Under the pieces are notes generated by a model. That model searched no databases and had not been told where the DNA came from. It worked only from the letters and a program-made list of their open reading frames with translations. From contig JACKEY010000018.1 of assembly GCA_020632755.1 (NCBI GenBank), forward strand, positions 40,605 through 104,604: DNA of 64,000 bases, written 5' to 3'. The stretch is from Alphaproteobacteria bacterium. Its GTDB lineage: Bacteria; Myxococcota_A; UBA796; UBA2385. Made by a program: the position numbers and the translations under genes. This document shows, piece after piece, positions 23,829 to 33,577 of this stretch (the first letter of the stretch is position 1; every line of letters starts with the position of its first letter).

Positions 23829-26800
23829 CCGACCAGCCTCCGCTCGCGCAGGACCCGGTAGATGGCGCCGGCGACCTCGTCGCGCATCTCGAAGGTGTCG
23901 TCGTCGATGTGCTGCAGCAGGCCCCAGTGGGTCAGGCGCGTCAGCAGGGCCCGGCTCATCTCGACGGGCACCTGGAACTGGATCGCGTGGTTGTCGGGCG
24001 TGATGCGGCCGCTGCGGGCGACCTGGCGCAGGGTGATGGCCAGGTCGGCGGGCAGCTCGCGCAGGGGGCGGATCGGGGGCGGGGGCGGGGTGCCGACCCA
24101 GATGGTGTCGGTCCCGGGATCGATGGCGACGATGCTGGCCATCCACAGCCGCAGGGCGTCGCGCAGCACGCCGCCGCTGTCCTTGTGCAGCTCGTTGAAG
24201 GTGTGCGCCTCGTACAGCCGCCGCTCGCGGGGCTTCGCCGAGATCACGTCGCGGATCCACCACGCCAGGTTGTCTTCGGGGCGGCGGAACTCGAGCTTGT
24301 AGCCGCTCATGGCGTGGCGGCTCAGGATGGCCTGGCGCAGGCCGTCGGAGTCCAGGGGCTGCAGATCCATGCGCTCGGGGAAGGCGTCGTGCAGCGGCAC
24401 GGCGCGGTCGGCGTAGGCCCAGACCGGCCGCTCGGCGCACACCAGCCAGCCGACGTGACCGCTGGTCTCGACGACGCCGGCGATGAACCGCCGCAGCAGG
24501 TCGAAGCCGCCCGGCCGGATCTCGAACAGCCACTGGAAGCCGTCGAGCATCATGATGGTGGGCCGGTTGCGGTGCTGGGCGGCCTGGCGAGCCATGGCCA
24601 GCATCTCGGCCAGCGCGCCTTCGTCGAGCCCTGGCGGGCCCAGCTCGAAGCGGTGCACCCGGGCCCGGTCGCCCAGGCCGCGCACCAGGGCCTGCATGAC
24701 GGCGCCCTGGCCCATGCCGCCGACCCCGACGATGGCGACGGCGCGGCTGGCGCCCATGCCGTTGCCCAGCAGGGTGGCCCGCAGGCGCGCGACCTCGGCC
24801 TCGCGGCCGGCCAGCATGTCGCCGGCTTCGAGCGCCTTGTCGCTGAACAGGCGGCGGTAGGCGATGGGGATGTCGACCCGTTCCGCGGGCGGCGCGAAGG
24901 TCTCGGGGCCGGGCAGCTGGTCCTGGGCGTCGCGCAGGCCGACGATCTTGCGCGCGTCCTGCAGCGCGTCTTCGCCCAGGGTGGCCCGGGCGACGCGCAC
25001 GACCTGCCCGCCCACCGCGGCGACCCGGCCCGCGGCCGATCGCAGCTCGCGGCGGCCCTGGCGCAGGGTCTGCTGGGTCAGGCGGCTGCGGATCTCGCTG
25101 ATCTGCCCGGACAGCAGCATGTCGCGCAGCCGGTCCAGGTTGCCGAGCACCGCCTGGAGCACGCCGTGCTCGACCTCCTCGGCCAGGGCGTCGGCGTCGG
25201 CGTGCAGCTCCTGCGCGCGGCGGGCCAGCCGACGCAGGGTGCCCGACAGGCTTTCCTCCAGCACTTCCAGGCTCTCGCGCGGGACGGGGCCGGCCTCGTC
25301 CCGGCTCTCGAGCTCGGCCCGCGCCAGCTCGGCGTGGAAGACGAGCATGCGGTCGATCTCCTCGACCCCCCGGGCGAAGTGGTCGACCTGATCCTGCAGG
25401 CGCTCGGCCAGGTCGGACAGCTCGCGGCCGGTCTCGCTCTCGATGTAGGCCCGCACCAGGTCGCGGAAGGGCACGTCCACCGGGTCGACCGGCTCGGGGA
25501 TGCCGCGACCGACGGGGCCCTGGGCGTCGAAGATGACGCTGAACCGCTCGGTCAGGCCGTCGACGCTGTTGGTCAGGCTGACCATCAGCCCCTCGAAGGG
25601 CGGCTGGCTGCGCACGGCCCCGCGGTAGACCTGGGCGATGCCGACGATCTCGTCGATGACCCGGGACAGGGGCGCGAGGGCTTCTTCGACGCCGGCCAGC
25701 AGCGACTCGCCGGTGGGTCGCGGCGCGGCCAGCTGGGTGCCGACCGCGACGACGGCTTCGTCCATGGCGGCCTGGACGCGATCGAGCTGGTGGCTCATCC
25801 GGCCCAGCACGTCGCGGCTGGTGGCCCCCGCGACCCGGCGGGTCTCGCCGCGGACCTGCTCGGTCAGGCGGACGACGTCGAGCTCCATGGCCAGCGCGTT
25901 GGCGGTGCCGCGGGTGTGATCGCGGGCGTTGTCGAGCCCCGTGTAGAGCAGGGCGGTGGCCTTCTCGCTGTGCTCGTAGATGCGGCTGAACCGGTAGTCG
26001 CGGGCCGGCAGGGCGGGCGTGCCGGCGATGGACAGGTCGTGGGCGAGCTCGCGGTAGGCGCGCCCCAGGGCGCTGGCCGTGACGCGCACGGTCTCGTCGC
26101 TGAACCGATCGATCGCCTCCTGGAGCAGCCGCAGCTCTTCCTCGAGCTCGTCCCGGACGCGGCCCAGCAGCTCCAGGCGCTGCTGGACGAGGGCCGCCTT
26201 CTCCTCGACCGCCGACGCGGGATCGGGGACGGCGGTCGGGTCGGCGGCGTCCCCGGCGGCGTCAGCGGCCTCGGCGGCCTCGGCCGCCTCGGCGATGGCG
26301 AAGGCGTGGGCCTGGGCGGCCTCGATCGCCTGGTCGAGGGCGTGCTCGAAGACGGCGAACAGGTTGCGGCTGCGGGAGAGGAGGTAGCGCTCTTCGAGGG
26401 TGAGCAGCCCGACGACATCGCGCAGGTAGATGGGCAGGCGGCCGAGGAGGACGTAGCGGGCGATGGCCCGCGGCTCGATGACCCGCGGCGGCTCGTTGCC
26501 GATGATGCGGCGGACGCCGCGCTGCACGCGGGTCCACTGCTTGCCCAGGGTGACGAGGCCGGTGTCGCCTTCCGCCGCCGCGAGGTGGTGGGGCTCGTAG
26601 GGCGCGGTGGTGGCTGCCGGCATCACGCCGCAGGCCCGCTCGACGCCTTCCAGCAGCCCGCGGATGGCCTTGCGCTCGGCGCGGAACTCGACGCTGGCGG
26701 CGCGGTCCAGCAGCAGGCTCTTCCAGCGGGCCGACAGCTCGCCGCGCTCGGCCAGCAGGGCGGTCCAGAACTGCTCGTCGGACAGGGCGGGGTTCTGGGC

Positions 26801-28426
26801 CTGGACCTGGGCGCGGCGGTGGGCCCGCAGGAACTCCTTGCGCAGCAGCTGCACGAAGCCGAGCGTGCTCTGGCGGCGCTGGGCGACGACCCCCTGGCGC
26901 AGGTCGCGGACCATGGCGTCCAGGTCGCGCTGCAGCTCGCGGCAGATCTCGTCGGTCCGGCGGTCGCCGGTCCTGGGCGGGCCGCCCCAGGGGTCGTGGT
27001 CGGGGCGACCCGGCTCGGGCAGCCACTCGGCGATCGGGAAGCGCAGGGGCTCCTCGTCGTCGGTGGTCGTGGCTGCGGTGGTCGCGGCGGCGCCGGCCTG
27101 GGTGGCTTCGTCGTCCTCCCCGTCCTTGCGCGCCTCGCCGGCGAAGGACAGCGACAGCTTCAGCAGGATCGGGCCGCCCATCTCGTTGAGGGCGATGGCG
27201 GCCAGGCCCAGGGTCTCGAAGGACATGCCCCAGCCCTCGAACTCGTGGCCGACCGCCAGGGCGACGGTGAGCGCGATGCCGGCCTGCGGGGCCAGGCCGA
27301 GCGCGCCGTAGCGGCGCAGCGAGTCCGGGATGGGCACGACCAGCTCGGAGAGCCGGAAGGCCGCGAAGTAGCCGGCCAGCCGCAGGCCCACGATGACCAC
27401 GGCGTAGAGCAGCATCTTGCGGAGGGCGTCGACGTGCAGGTCGGCGCCGACCAGGGTGAAGAACAGCACGTAGACAGGGTGCGAGAGGCGCGTGGCGACC
27501 GACTTGAAGGCCGCACCCTGGGCGGTGGCGTTGCTCAGCAGGGCGCCGGCCGTCAGGAAGGTCAGCAGCGCGCTGCCGCCGACCTGGGCGCTGACCCAGC
27601 TGACGGTGAAGCACAGGCCGATGATGGCCAGCAGCGCGTCGCCGCGCAGGTACTTCAGGGCGGCCGCGGCCAGGGCGCCGGCCACGCTGCCCAGGATGAG
27701 CGACCAGCCCAGCTGGGCCAGGACCGCGGTGGCGCCGCCGCCGTGCTCGCCGTGGGCGCCGACCAGGGCGTGGCCCGCCGCGACGGCGACGGCGAACAGC
27801 ACGACGACCTGGATGTTGTTGATGATGACGGTGGTCAGCAGCGTGTCGCTGAACGGGCCGCGGGCGCGGGCTTCCGACATGACCGCCAGGGTGACCGGCG
27901 GGCTGGCGGCCATGATGATGACGCCCAGCAGCAGGCCGACCGTGATGATCATCGGCAGGCCGCCCTCGGCCACCCACGGGATCGCGATCGCCGGGATGAT
28001 GCCGCCGGTCGCCGCGGCGAACAGCAGGCCGCCGGCGATCGACACCACGATGAGTGCGACCGACACCACCGAGACGGTCTTCCAGCGCTGCTTGAGCCCG
28101 TCGAGGTCCAGGGCCGAGCCGGCTTCCATCGCGATGAGCGCGATGGCCAGGATGTCGAAGACCTTGAGCTGGCCGACCACGTCGGCGTCGAGCAGGCCCA
28201 GCACGTAGGGGCCGCAGACCACGCCGGCCAGCAGGTAGCCGGTGATGTGCGGCAGGTGGATCTTCTCGGCCATCGCGCCGAGGGTGTAGGCGGCCAGGAT
28301 GATGAAGCCGAAGCTCACCATCGTGAGTGCGGTCGCAGCGTCCCCGCCGTGCAGGGCCGAGAAGGTGTCCAGCTCGGCCATGGCCCAGAACAGGACCGCT
28401 ACGATGATCGCCTTCCTCAGCAGCAC
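23825..28426 (-). CDS. CPA2 (Kef-type) cation/proton antiporter fused to coiled-coil and NTPase-like domains
   Basis: A 1,533-residue fusion. Residues 1-430 are a CPA2 antiporter membrane domain (ITGYLLAGVVCGPYVLG, many helices, no RCK/TrkA_N domain behind it). An acidic linker follows, then roughly 480-1190 are long amphipathic helices with coiled-coil stretches. Residues 1204-1460 look like a STAND/AAA-type module: IVGVGGMGQGAV (1234-1243) stands where a Walker A loop would be but lacks GK(S/T). TIMMLDGFQW (about 1287-1296) is a Walker-B-like strand. The last 75 residues look like a winged helix (LLTRLTHWGLLQHIDDDTFEMRDEV). The GTG start is one base after trkH, and the stop overlaps the mscS start. 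I infer nucleotide- or protein-controlled K+/H+ exchange. Confidence 0.83.
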   Translation of the reverse strand: MLLRKAIIVAVLFWAMAELDTFSALHGGDAATALTMVSFGFIILAAYTLGAMAEKIHLPHITGYLLAGVVCGPYVLGLLDADVVGQLKVFDILAIALIAMEAGSALDLDGLKQRWKTVSVVSVALIVVSIAGGLLFAAATGGIIPAIAIPWVAEGGLPMIITVGLLLGVIIMAASPPVTLAVMSEARARGPFSDTLLTTVIINNIQVVVLFAVAVAAGHALVGAHGEHGGGATAVLAQLGWSLILGSVAGALAAAALKYLRGDALLAIIGLCFTVSWVSAQVGGSALLTFLTAGALLSNATAQGAAFKSVATRLSHPVYVLFFTLVGADLHVDALRKMLLYAVVIVGLRLAGYFAAFRLSELVVPIPDSLRRYGALGLAPQAGIALTVALAVGHEFEGWGMSFETLGLAAIALNEMGGPILLKLSLSFAGEARKDGEDDEATQAGAAATTAATTTDDEEPLRFPIAEWLPEPGRPDHDPWGGPPRTGDRRTDEICRELQRDLDAMVRDLRQGVVAQRRQSTLGFVQLLRKEFLRAHRRAQVQAQNPALSDEQFWTALLAERGELSARWKSLLLDRAASVEFRAERKAIRGLLEGVERACGVMPAATTAPYEPHHLAAAEGDTGLVTLGKQWTRVQRGVRRIIGNEPPRVIEPRAIARYVLLGRLPIYLRDVVGLLTLEERYLLSRSRNLFAVFEHALDQAIEAAQAHAFAIAEAAEAAEAADAAGDAADPTAVPDPASAVEEKAALVQQRLELLGRVRDELEEELRLLQEAIDRFSDETVRVTASALGRAYRELAHDLSIAGTPALPARDYRFSRIYEHSEKATALLYTGLDNARDHTRGTANALAMELDVVRLTEQVRGETRRVAGATSRDVLGRMSHQLDRVQAAMDEAVVAVGTQLAAPRPTGESLLAGVEEALAPLSRVIDEIVGIAQVYRGAVRSQPPFEGLMVSLTNSVDGLTERFSVIFDAQGPVGRGIPEPVDPVDVPFRDLVRAYIESETGRELSDLAERLQDQVDHFARGVEEIDRMLVFHAELARAELESRDEAGPVPRESLEVLEESLSGTLRRLARRAQELHADADALAEEVEHGVLQAVLGNLDRLRDMLLSGQISEIRSRLTQQTLRQGRRELRSAAGRVAAVGGQVVRVARATLGEDALQDARKIVGLRDAQDQLPGPETFAPPAERVDIPIAYRRLFSDKALEAGDMLAGREAEVARLRATLLGNGMGASRAVAIVGVGGMGQGAVMQALVRGLGDRARVHRFELGPPGLDEGALAEMLAMARQAAQHRNRPTIMMLDGFQWLFEIRPGGFDLLRRFIAGVVETSGHVGWLVCAERPVWAYADRAVPLHDAFPERMDLQPLDSDGLRQAILSRHAMSGYKLEFRRPEDNLAWWIRDVISAKPRERRLYEAHTFNELHKDSGGVLRDALRLWMASIVAIDPGTDTIWVGTPPPPPIRPLRELPADLAITLRQVARSGRITPDNHAIQFQVPVEMSRALLTRLTHWGLLQHIDDDTFEMRDEVAGAIYRVLRERRLVG

Positions 28427-28427
28427 G

Positions 28428-29852
28428 TCAGCGCCTCCAGAAGCGCGGCACGAACAGCGCGAGCAGGGCGAAGAACTCCAGGCGACCGAGCAGCATCGCG
28501 AAGGACAGCAGCATCTTGCTGCCGGCCGACAGGAAGCCGAAGTTGTCCGTCGGGCCGACCAGCCCCAGGCCCGGGCCGACGTTGGCCACGCAAGCCAGCG
28601 ACGACATGAAGGCCGTCGTCAGGTCGACGGGGTCCATCAGGGCCACGCCGATGCCGGCGACCCCGACGGTCAGGATGAACACCATGGCGTAGGCCAGGGT
28701 CTCGGTGACGACGGTGGGGGCGACGACGTGGTTTCCGACCCGCACCGGGGCCACCAGCGCCGGGCGGTAGCCGCGGCGGATCTCGGCCAGGATGAGCTTG
28801 AAGATGATCAGGATGCGGATGATCTTCATGCCGCCGGCGGTGCTGCCGGCCGAGCCGCCGAAGAAGTAGAGCACCACCAGCAAGGTCTGGGACAGGGTCG
28901 GCCACTGCTCGAAGTCGTCGGTGCCGAAGCCCGTGGTGGTCATGATCGCGGCGACCTGGAAGCTCGCGTAGCGCAGCGAGTCGCCGATGCCTTCGTGCAC
29001 GGTCCCGTGGATGTTCCAGGCGATGACCAGGCTGAAGGCGAAGAACAGCCCGATGTAGAACTGGAACTCGGGGTTGTCCCGGAACACGCGCAGGCCGCTC
29101 TTGCGGGCTTCGTAGAACAGGCTGAAGTTGCTGCCCGCCAGCACCATGAAGATGGTGATGACGATCTCGACGGGCAGGCTGTCGAAGCCGGCGATGCTGC
29201 TGTTGTTGGTCGAGTAGCCGCCGGTGCCCATGGTCGACAGGGCGTGCATCAGCGCCTGGAACCAGTCCATGCCGGCCAGCATGAGCAGCGCGGTCTCGGC
29301 CAGGGTCAGCAGGCTGTAGACCTTCCACAGCACGCTGGCGGTCTCGCGGATGCGCGGGGCGAGGCCCTCGGTCTGGGGGCCGGGGGCTTCGGTCCGGAAC
29401 AGGTGCTTGCCGCCGACGCCCAGCGCCGGGAACAGGGCGACGAACAGCACGACGATGCCGAGCCCGCCCAGCCAGTGGGTCGCCATACGCCACAGATGCA
29501 GGGGAGGGGAGAGGCGGTGCTCGATCTCGGGGAGGATGGTCGCGCCGGTCGTGGTGAAGCCGCTCATCGCCTCGAAGAAGGCGTCCCAGGGGGTGAAGCG
29601 CGCGCCGATGACGAAGGGCAGCCCGCCGAAGACGCCGCAGGCCAGCCACGCGGCCGCGACCACGACCAGGGCCTCGCGGCGGCCGATTCGTTCCGGCATC
29701 TTGCGGCCCAGGAACAGCGCGATGCCGGCGAAGACGGCGCAGATGCCGGCGGCGGCCGCCATGTGCAGGAAGCCGTCCAGGCCCCCCTCCAGCGTCCCGA
29801 TGATGGCGCACAGGGCCATGCTGCCGGCCAGGACCAGCAGCAGCCGGCCCAC
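28428..29852 (-). CDS. trkH: TrkH-family potassium uptake channel subunit
   Basis: The pore subunit of a Trk/Ktr K+ uptake system, 474 residues from the GTG used here. The four pore loops with their filter glycines are visible: FTTTGATILP, LSTMGTGGYST, IMTTTGFGTDD and VANVGPGLG. Helix M2D of each repeat and SAGSTAGG before the third transmembrane unit are typical. The start is uncertain. In-frame codons upstream spell NPFEVLRLASRP, which resembles the conserved N-terminus of the family, yet no ATG, GTG or TTG precedes them before the trkA stop. Initiation at a rare codon is possible. It lies 66 bases after trkA and one base before the antiporter fusion. Confidence 0.88.
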   Translation of the reverse strand: MGRLLLVLAGSMALCAIIGTLEGGLDGFLHMAAAAGICAVFAGIALFLGRKMPERIGRREALVVVAAAWLACGVFGGLPFVIGARFTPWDAFFEAMSGFTTTGATILPEIEHRLSPPLHLWRMATHWLGGLGIVVLFVALFPALGVGGKHLFRTEAPGPQTEGLAPRIRETASVLWKVYSLLTLAETALLMLAGMDWFQALMHALSTMGTGGYSTNNSSIAGFDSLPVEIVITIFMVLAGSNFSLFYEARKSGLRVFRDNPEFQFYIGLFFAFSLVIAWNIHGTVHEGIGDSLRYASFQVAAIMTTTGFGTDDFEQWPTLSQTLLVVLYFFGGSAGSTAGGMKIIRILIIFKLILAEIRRGYRPALVAPVRVGNHVVAPTVVTETLAYAMVFILTVGVAGIGVALMDPVDLTTAFMSSLACVANVGPGLGLVGPTDNFGFLSAGSKMLLSFAMLLGRLEFFALLALFVPRFWRR

Positions 29853-29918
29853 CGGGCGGGAGGCGAGGCGTAGGACCTCGAAGGGGTTGGCGTGGACGAC
29901 GGGGATGGGCGGGGCCTC

Positions 29919-31262
29919 TCAGAGCACGCGGCGGCGGAACAGGCGCTCGACCTGGCTGCGGGTCGACGCGGTGGTCAGCACGACGACCGTGTCGCCCGGG
30001 CGGATGACGTCGTCGCCGCGCGGCACCCGGGCCGCGCCGCTGCTCACGATGGCGCCCAGGATGGCGCCCCGGGGGAAGTTCAGCCGCTTGATGGGGGTGC
30101 CCACGACACGGCTGCCCTGGGTGGCCTCGAGCTCCAGGATCTCGGCCTGGCCGCCTTCGAGGATGGTCAGGCTCTTGAGCTCGGTCTGGCGCACCCACTT
30201 CAGGATGTGGTCGCTGGCGGTCTGCCGGGGGCTGAGCACGACGTCGATGCCGAGCTGCCGGTAGATGTCCATGTAGTCGGGGCGGTGGACCAGGCTGACG
30301 GTCCGCCGCGCGCCCACCCGCTTGGCCAGCAGGCCCGACATCAGGTTGACCTCGTCTTCGTGCGACACCGCGCAGAACAGGTCGTAGGCGCCGACCTGCT
30401 CCTCCTCGAGCAGGGTCAGGTTGGTGCCGTCGCCGTGGATGACCGTGACCTTGGGGTGGGCCATGGCCAGCGCCTCGGCCACCTCGCGGTTCTTCTCGAT
30501 GACCAGCACCTCGACCTCGGTCACCGACAGCACGCGGGCCAGGGCCTCGCCGACCACGCCGCCGCCGACGATGCAGACCCGCGCGGCCTCGCGACCGCCG
30601 CAGAACTGGTCCTCGACCGGGTCCATGTGGCCGCTCCGGCCGATCAGGTAGACCCGGTCCCCCGGCAGCAGCACGTCGGCGCCACCGGGCACGAACAGCT
30701 CGCGGTCGCGGACGACGGCGGCGACCAGCGTCTGTTCCGGCAGGGTCAGGTTGGCCAGGGGCTTGTGCAGCACGCGGCTGCTGGGCGGCAGCTCGAGCTG
30801 CACGACCTCGATGCGGTTGCCGGCCAGGCCGAGCACGTCCAGGGCGCCGTGGCTGCGGGCGATCTTGGCGATCTCCTGGGCGACGAGCACCCGGGGGTTC
30901 ACCACGACGTCGATGCCGAGCATGCCGTACTGGATGCCCTCTTCGATCTTGCTGTACTCCTTGCCCTGCAGCCGCGCGATGGTGCGCTTGGCGCCCAGGT
31001 GCTTGCTGGCCAGGGCGGCGAGCAGGTTGACCTCGTCGTGGTTGGTGACGGCGACGACCAGGTCGGCGGTGCCCGCGGACGCCTGGGTCAGCACGTCGAC
31101 GTTGGCGCCGTAGCCGGCGAGGGTGGCCACGTCGGCGCGCTCGCTGACCCGGGCCAGGGCCTGGGTGTCGGTGTCGATGGCCACGACGTCGTGCTGCTCG
31201 CTCTGGAGCACCTGGGTCACGTAGCGGCCGACCTCTCCCATGCCGACGACACAGACGTACAT
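29919..31262 (-). CDS. trkA: TrkA potassium channel regulatory subunit
   Basis: A 447-residue cytoplasmic protein with the full duplicated architecture: TrkA_N (VVGMGEVGRYV, with acidic IDTD at the end of strand 2), TrkA_C, a second TrkA_N (CIVGGGVVGEALA, VIEKNREV) and a second TrkA_C. It binds NAD(H)/nucleotides and gates TrkH. Both Rossmann glycine motifs are intact. The ATG shares one base with the TGA of the upstream antiporter (TGATG), so translation is coupled. TrkH follows 66 bases later, confirming that the pair forms one uptake system. Confidence 0.92.
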   Translation of the reverse strand: MYVCVVGMGEVGRYVTQVLQSEQHDVVAIDTDTQALARVSERADVATLAGYGANVDVLTQASAGTADLVVAVTNHDEVNLLAALASKHLGAKRTIARLQGKEYSKIEEGIQYGMLGIDVVVNPRVLVAQEIAKIARSHGALDVLGLAGNRIEVVQLELPPSSRVLHKPLANLTLPEQTLVAAVVRDRELFVPGGADVLLPGDRVYLIGRSGHMDPVEDQFCGGREAARVCIVGGGVVGEALARVLSVTEVEVLVIEKNREVAEALAMAHPKVTVIHGDGTNLTLLEEEQVGAYDLFCAVSHEDEVNLMSGLLAKRVGARRTVSLVHRPDYMDIYRQLGIDVVLSPRQTASDHILKWVRQTELKSLTILEGGQAEILELEATQGSRVVGTPIKRLNFPRGAILGAIVSSGAARVPRGDDVIRPGDTVVVLTTASTRSQVERLFRRRVL

Positions 31263-32569
31263 CAGGCCCCCTGGTTGTGGGTGTCGAGGCGGGGCTCGGC
31301 GGGGGCCCCGGCAGGAGTCGTCGCCGGCGCGGCGGGCGCCGCGGCCGTGCCGCCGCCGGGATCACCGGGCTCGCTGCCCTGGATGTCCCCGCTGTCGATG
31401 AGCAGGCCCTTGAGCTGGCGGGCGCTGGTGAGCTCGCTGAGCACCACGCTGGCCAGGACCGCGGTGAACACCATGTCGACCACCGGGCCGTGGAACACGA
31501 TGCGGTAGCTGACGGCCATGGCCACGGCCACGTCGCCGTGCCCCAGCAGGCCGCGGCCCACGTCGCGCGGCGCGGCGGGCGCGCTGGCGCCGCCGACCAG
31601 CCCGCCGACGATCTTCGCGGCGAAGCGCAGCGCCAGGTAGGCGGCCACGAGCGCCAGCACCGACAACGGCACCGGCCGCCACAGGGCGCCCGCCAGGATG
31701 AGCAGCATGATGAACACGGGCCGGCGCAGGCGCTGCATCACCGTCGCCATCTGCTCGGCGCTGCGGGCGATGTTGGCCAGCACCGTGCCCAGCACCAGGT
31801 TCACCAGCAGCGGCGAGAGCTGCAGGTAGTAGGCCAGGCCGCTGCTGAACACGACGATGCCCAGGATGGCCAGGAAGATGTGGTCCTCGTCTTCGTGGTC
31901 GTCGCCGATGAACAGGCGGAAGACCAGCCCCAGGCCGACGCCGACACCGACGGTCAGCACCAGCCAGTTCGCCGAGTTCCAGCTGCCGTGGGCCGGGTCG
32001 CTGGCGTGGAAGACGCAGAAGGCGACGCCGAAGGCGGCGATGGCCAGCAGCTCCGCCGAGCGCATGGTGCCCTCGAGCAGGTCCGTGAGCGGCCCGGCCG
32101 CCGAGAAGCGACGCTGCACCAGCTCCAGCGCGCCCGGGCTGCTGACCGCCGCGCTCGACGCCAGCACCCAGGCCCCGGCGAAGGCGGCGTCGGCCGGCAC
32201 GTCCCCGAGCCACGGCGACTGCAGCAAGGCGAAGCTGCCCAGGCCGACGCTGGCGCCGACCGACAGGAAGATCGCCAGCCCCAGCATGCCGGCCCCGTCG
32301 TCCCGCAGCAGCAGCGAGCGCAGGTTGGCCTGCAGCCCCATCAGCAGCCCGACCCCGCCGATGACCAGGCTCATGACCGGGTGCAGGCTGACCAGGGTCT
32401 CTTCGGGCAGGGCCGAGCCCAGCGGCACGACCGGGCCGATGAGCAGGCCCAGGATCAGGTACTCGGCCCCCGATGTCACCAGGAAGCGGGCCTGCAGCCG
32501 CTCGACGACGAAGTGCGCCAGGACGTAGGCGAAGGTCGCGAGCGCGATGAGCAGGAGGACGGTCTGCAA
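31262..32569 (-). CDS. CPA2-type cation/proton antiporter (membrane domain only)
   Basis: A 435-residue polytopic protein with about 12 hydrophobic segments. It shows the CPA2-like SGAEYLILGLLIGPVVPLG in the early helices and VASSAAVSSPGALELVQRR in the central unwound-helix region. No RCK domain is attached; the C-terminal 45 residues are a Pro/Ala/Gly-rich tail. It is a distant relative of the antiporter part of the fusion at 23825-28426. The operon therefore encodes two antiporters around a Trk system. Its TGA overlaps the trkA ATG by one base. Ion specificity (K+ or Na+) cannot be read from sequence. Confidence 0.82.
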   Translation of the reverse strand: MQTVLLLIALATFAYVLAHFVVERLQARFLVTSGAEYLILGLLIGPVVPLGSALPEETLVSLHPVMSLVIGGVGLLMGLQANLRSLLLRDDGAGMLGLAIFLSVGASVGLGSFALLQSPWLGDVPADAAFAGAWVLASSAAVSSPGALELVQRRFSAAGPLTDLLEGTMRSAELLAIAAFGVAFCVFHASDPAHGSWNSANWLVLTVGVGVGLGLVFRLFIGDDHEDEDHIFLAILGIVVFSSGLAYYLQLSPLLVNLVLGTVLANIARSAEQMATVMQRLRRPVFIMLLILAGALWRPVPLSVLALVAAYLALRFAAKIVGGLVGGASAPAAPRDVGRGLLGHGDVAVAMAVSYRIVFHGPVVDMVFTAVLASVVLSELTSARQLKGLLIDSGDIQGSEPGDPGGGTAAAPAAPATTPAGAPAEPRLDTHNQGA

Positions 32570-32605
32570 GCAGGAGCCGGGGGAGGTGGGACCGGTGCGC
32601 GCGAC

Positions 32606-33577
32606 TCAGGCGGAGGCCGCCTGGCCGTCGTGGGAGGGCCACCGGATGGGGTGACAGGGCACGTAGCCCAGCACCTCGCGGGCGCGGGTGCCGTCGAGCA
32701 CCCCCGAGTAGTGGAAGCGCCGGCGGTTCATGCCGTAGCGGAAGTCGTGGCCGGTGACCTCGCTGCGCAGCCGGTAGGCGGGCGCGAGGATGCTGCCGGG
32801 CACGGGCACGCCGATGCGCCCCCAGGCCCGGATGGCGGCGGTGAGCGGCAGGGTGTCGGCGCCGGGGATGTTGAACACGCCCTGGGCCTGGTGATGTACC
32901 GCCCGCTGCATGGCGGCCGCCGCGTCCTGGATCGTGAGCAGGTTGAGCATCGGGTCGAAGCCGGCCGGCCGCAAGCAGATGGTGCTCTGCAGGTAGTCGT
33001 GCAGCTGGCTGCCGGTGCCGGGGGCCAGCACCTCGGTCGTGCGCAGCACGACGATCTCCAGCGGCGTCATGCCCATGCGGGTGCAGGCCGTGATGTCGGC
33101 TTCGACCCGGTCGCGGATCCACTGCGGGGCGTTGCCGCGCATGTTGAGCGGGTGGTGTTCGCCGATCAGCACGGGCAGATCTCGCTGGATCTGGTACACG
33201 GCGGCGTCGCTGCGCAGCACCAGCCGCCGGATGGTCGGGTGGCGCTCGGACAGGGTCAGCAGCGAGCGGATGGCGTCGACGTTGTAGCGGTGGATCCGGC
33301 TGCCTTCCTGACGGGCGGAGCGGTGCAGGGTCGTGTGCGCGACGATGTCGATGTTGAGGTCGCGGGCCGCGCCGAACAGCAGCCGGTGGACCCGTCGGGA
33401 GGAGGAGAGGTCGACCGGGACCACGGTCAGGCGGTTGTCCCGGGGGAGGTGATCACCGACCTTCCAGGGCACGGCCAGGATCTGGTCGACCCGGCTGTCG
33501 TCGAGGAGGTCGCGGACCAGCCGCTCGCCGACGGGGGCGTCGGCGCCGGTCACCATGACGTTGACCGGGCGGGTCAT
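32606..33577 (-). CDS. NAD-dependent epimerase/dehydratase-family protein
   Basis: A 323-residue extended-SDR protein. The N-terminus reads VMVTGADAPVGERLVRDLL, a variant of the TGxxGxxG motif. VDLSSSRRVHRLLFG, AHTTLHRS and a central region with SDAAVY precede it toward the active site. The YxxxK motif expected in catalytic members is not evident, so it may bind NAD(P) without classical epimerase activity. The ATG overlaps the TGA of the upstream acyltransferase as ATGA, which implies a shared role in glycolipid or lipid biosynthesis. The antiporter gene begins 36 bases downstream. Confidence 0.78.
   Translation of the reverse strand: MTRPVNVMVTGADAPVGERLVRDLLDDSRVDQILAVPWKVGDHLPRDNRLTVVPVDLSSSRRVHRLLFGAARDLNIDIVAHTTLHRSARQEGSRIHRYNVDAIRSLLTLSERHPTIRRLVLRSDAAVYQIQRDLPVLIGEHHPLNMRGNAPQWIRDRVEADITACTRMGMTPLEIVVLRTTEVLAPGTGSQLHDYLQSTICLRPAGFDPMLNLLTIQDAAAAMQRAVHHQAQGVFNIPGADTLPLTAAIRAWGRIGVPVPGSILAPAYRLRSEVTGHDFRYGMNRRRFHYSGVLDGTRAREVLGYVPCHPIRWPSHDGQAASA

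Noticed and set aside
23909..28609. A plus-strand frame of about 1,560 codons opposite the antiporter fusion
   Set aside because: Its translation is a Gln/Gly/Val/Asp-rich shadow without motifs, start signal or domain structure; the minus strand encodes a clear multi-domain protein.
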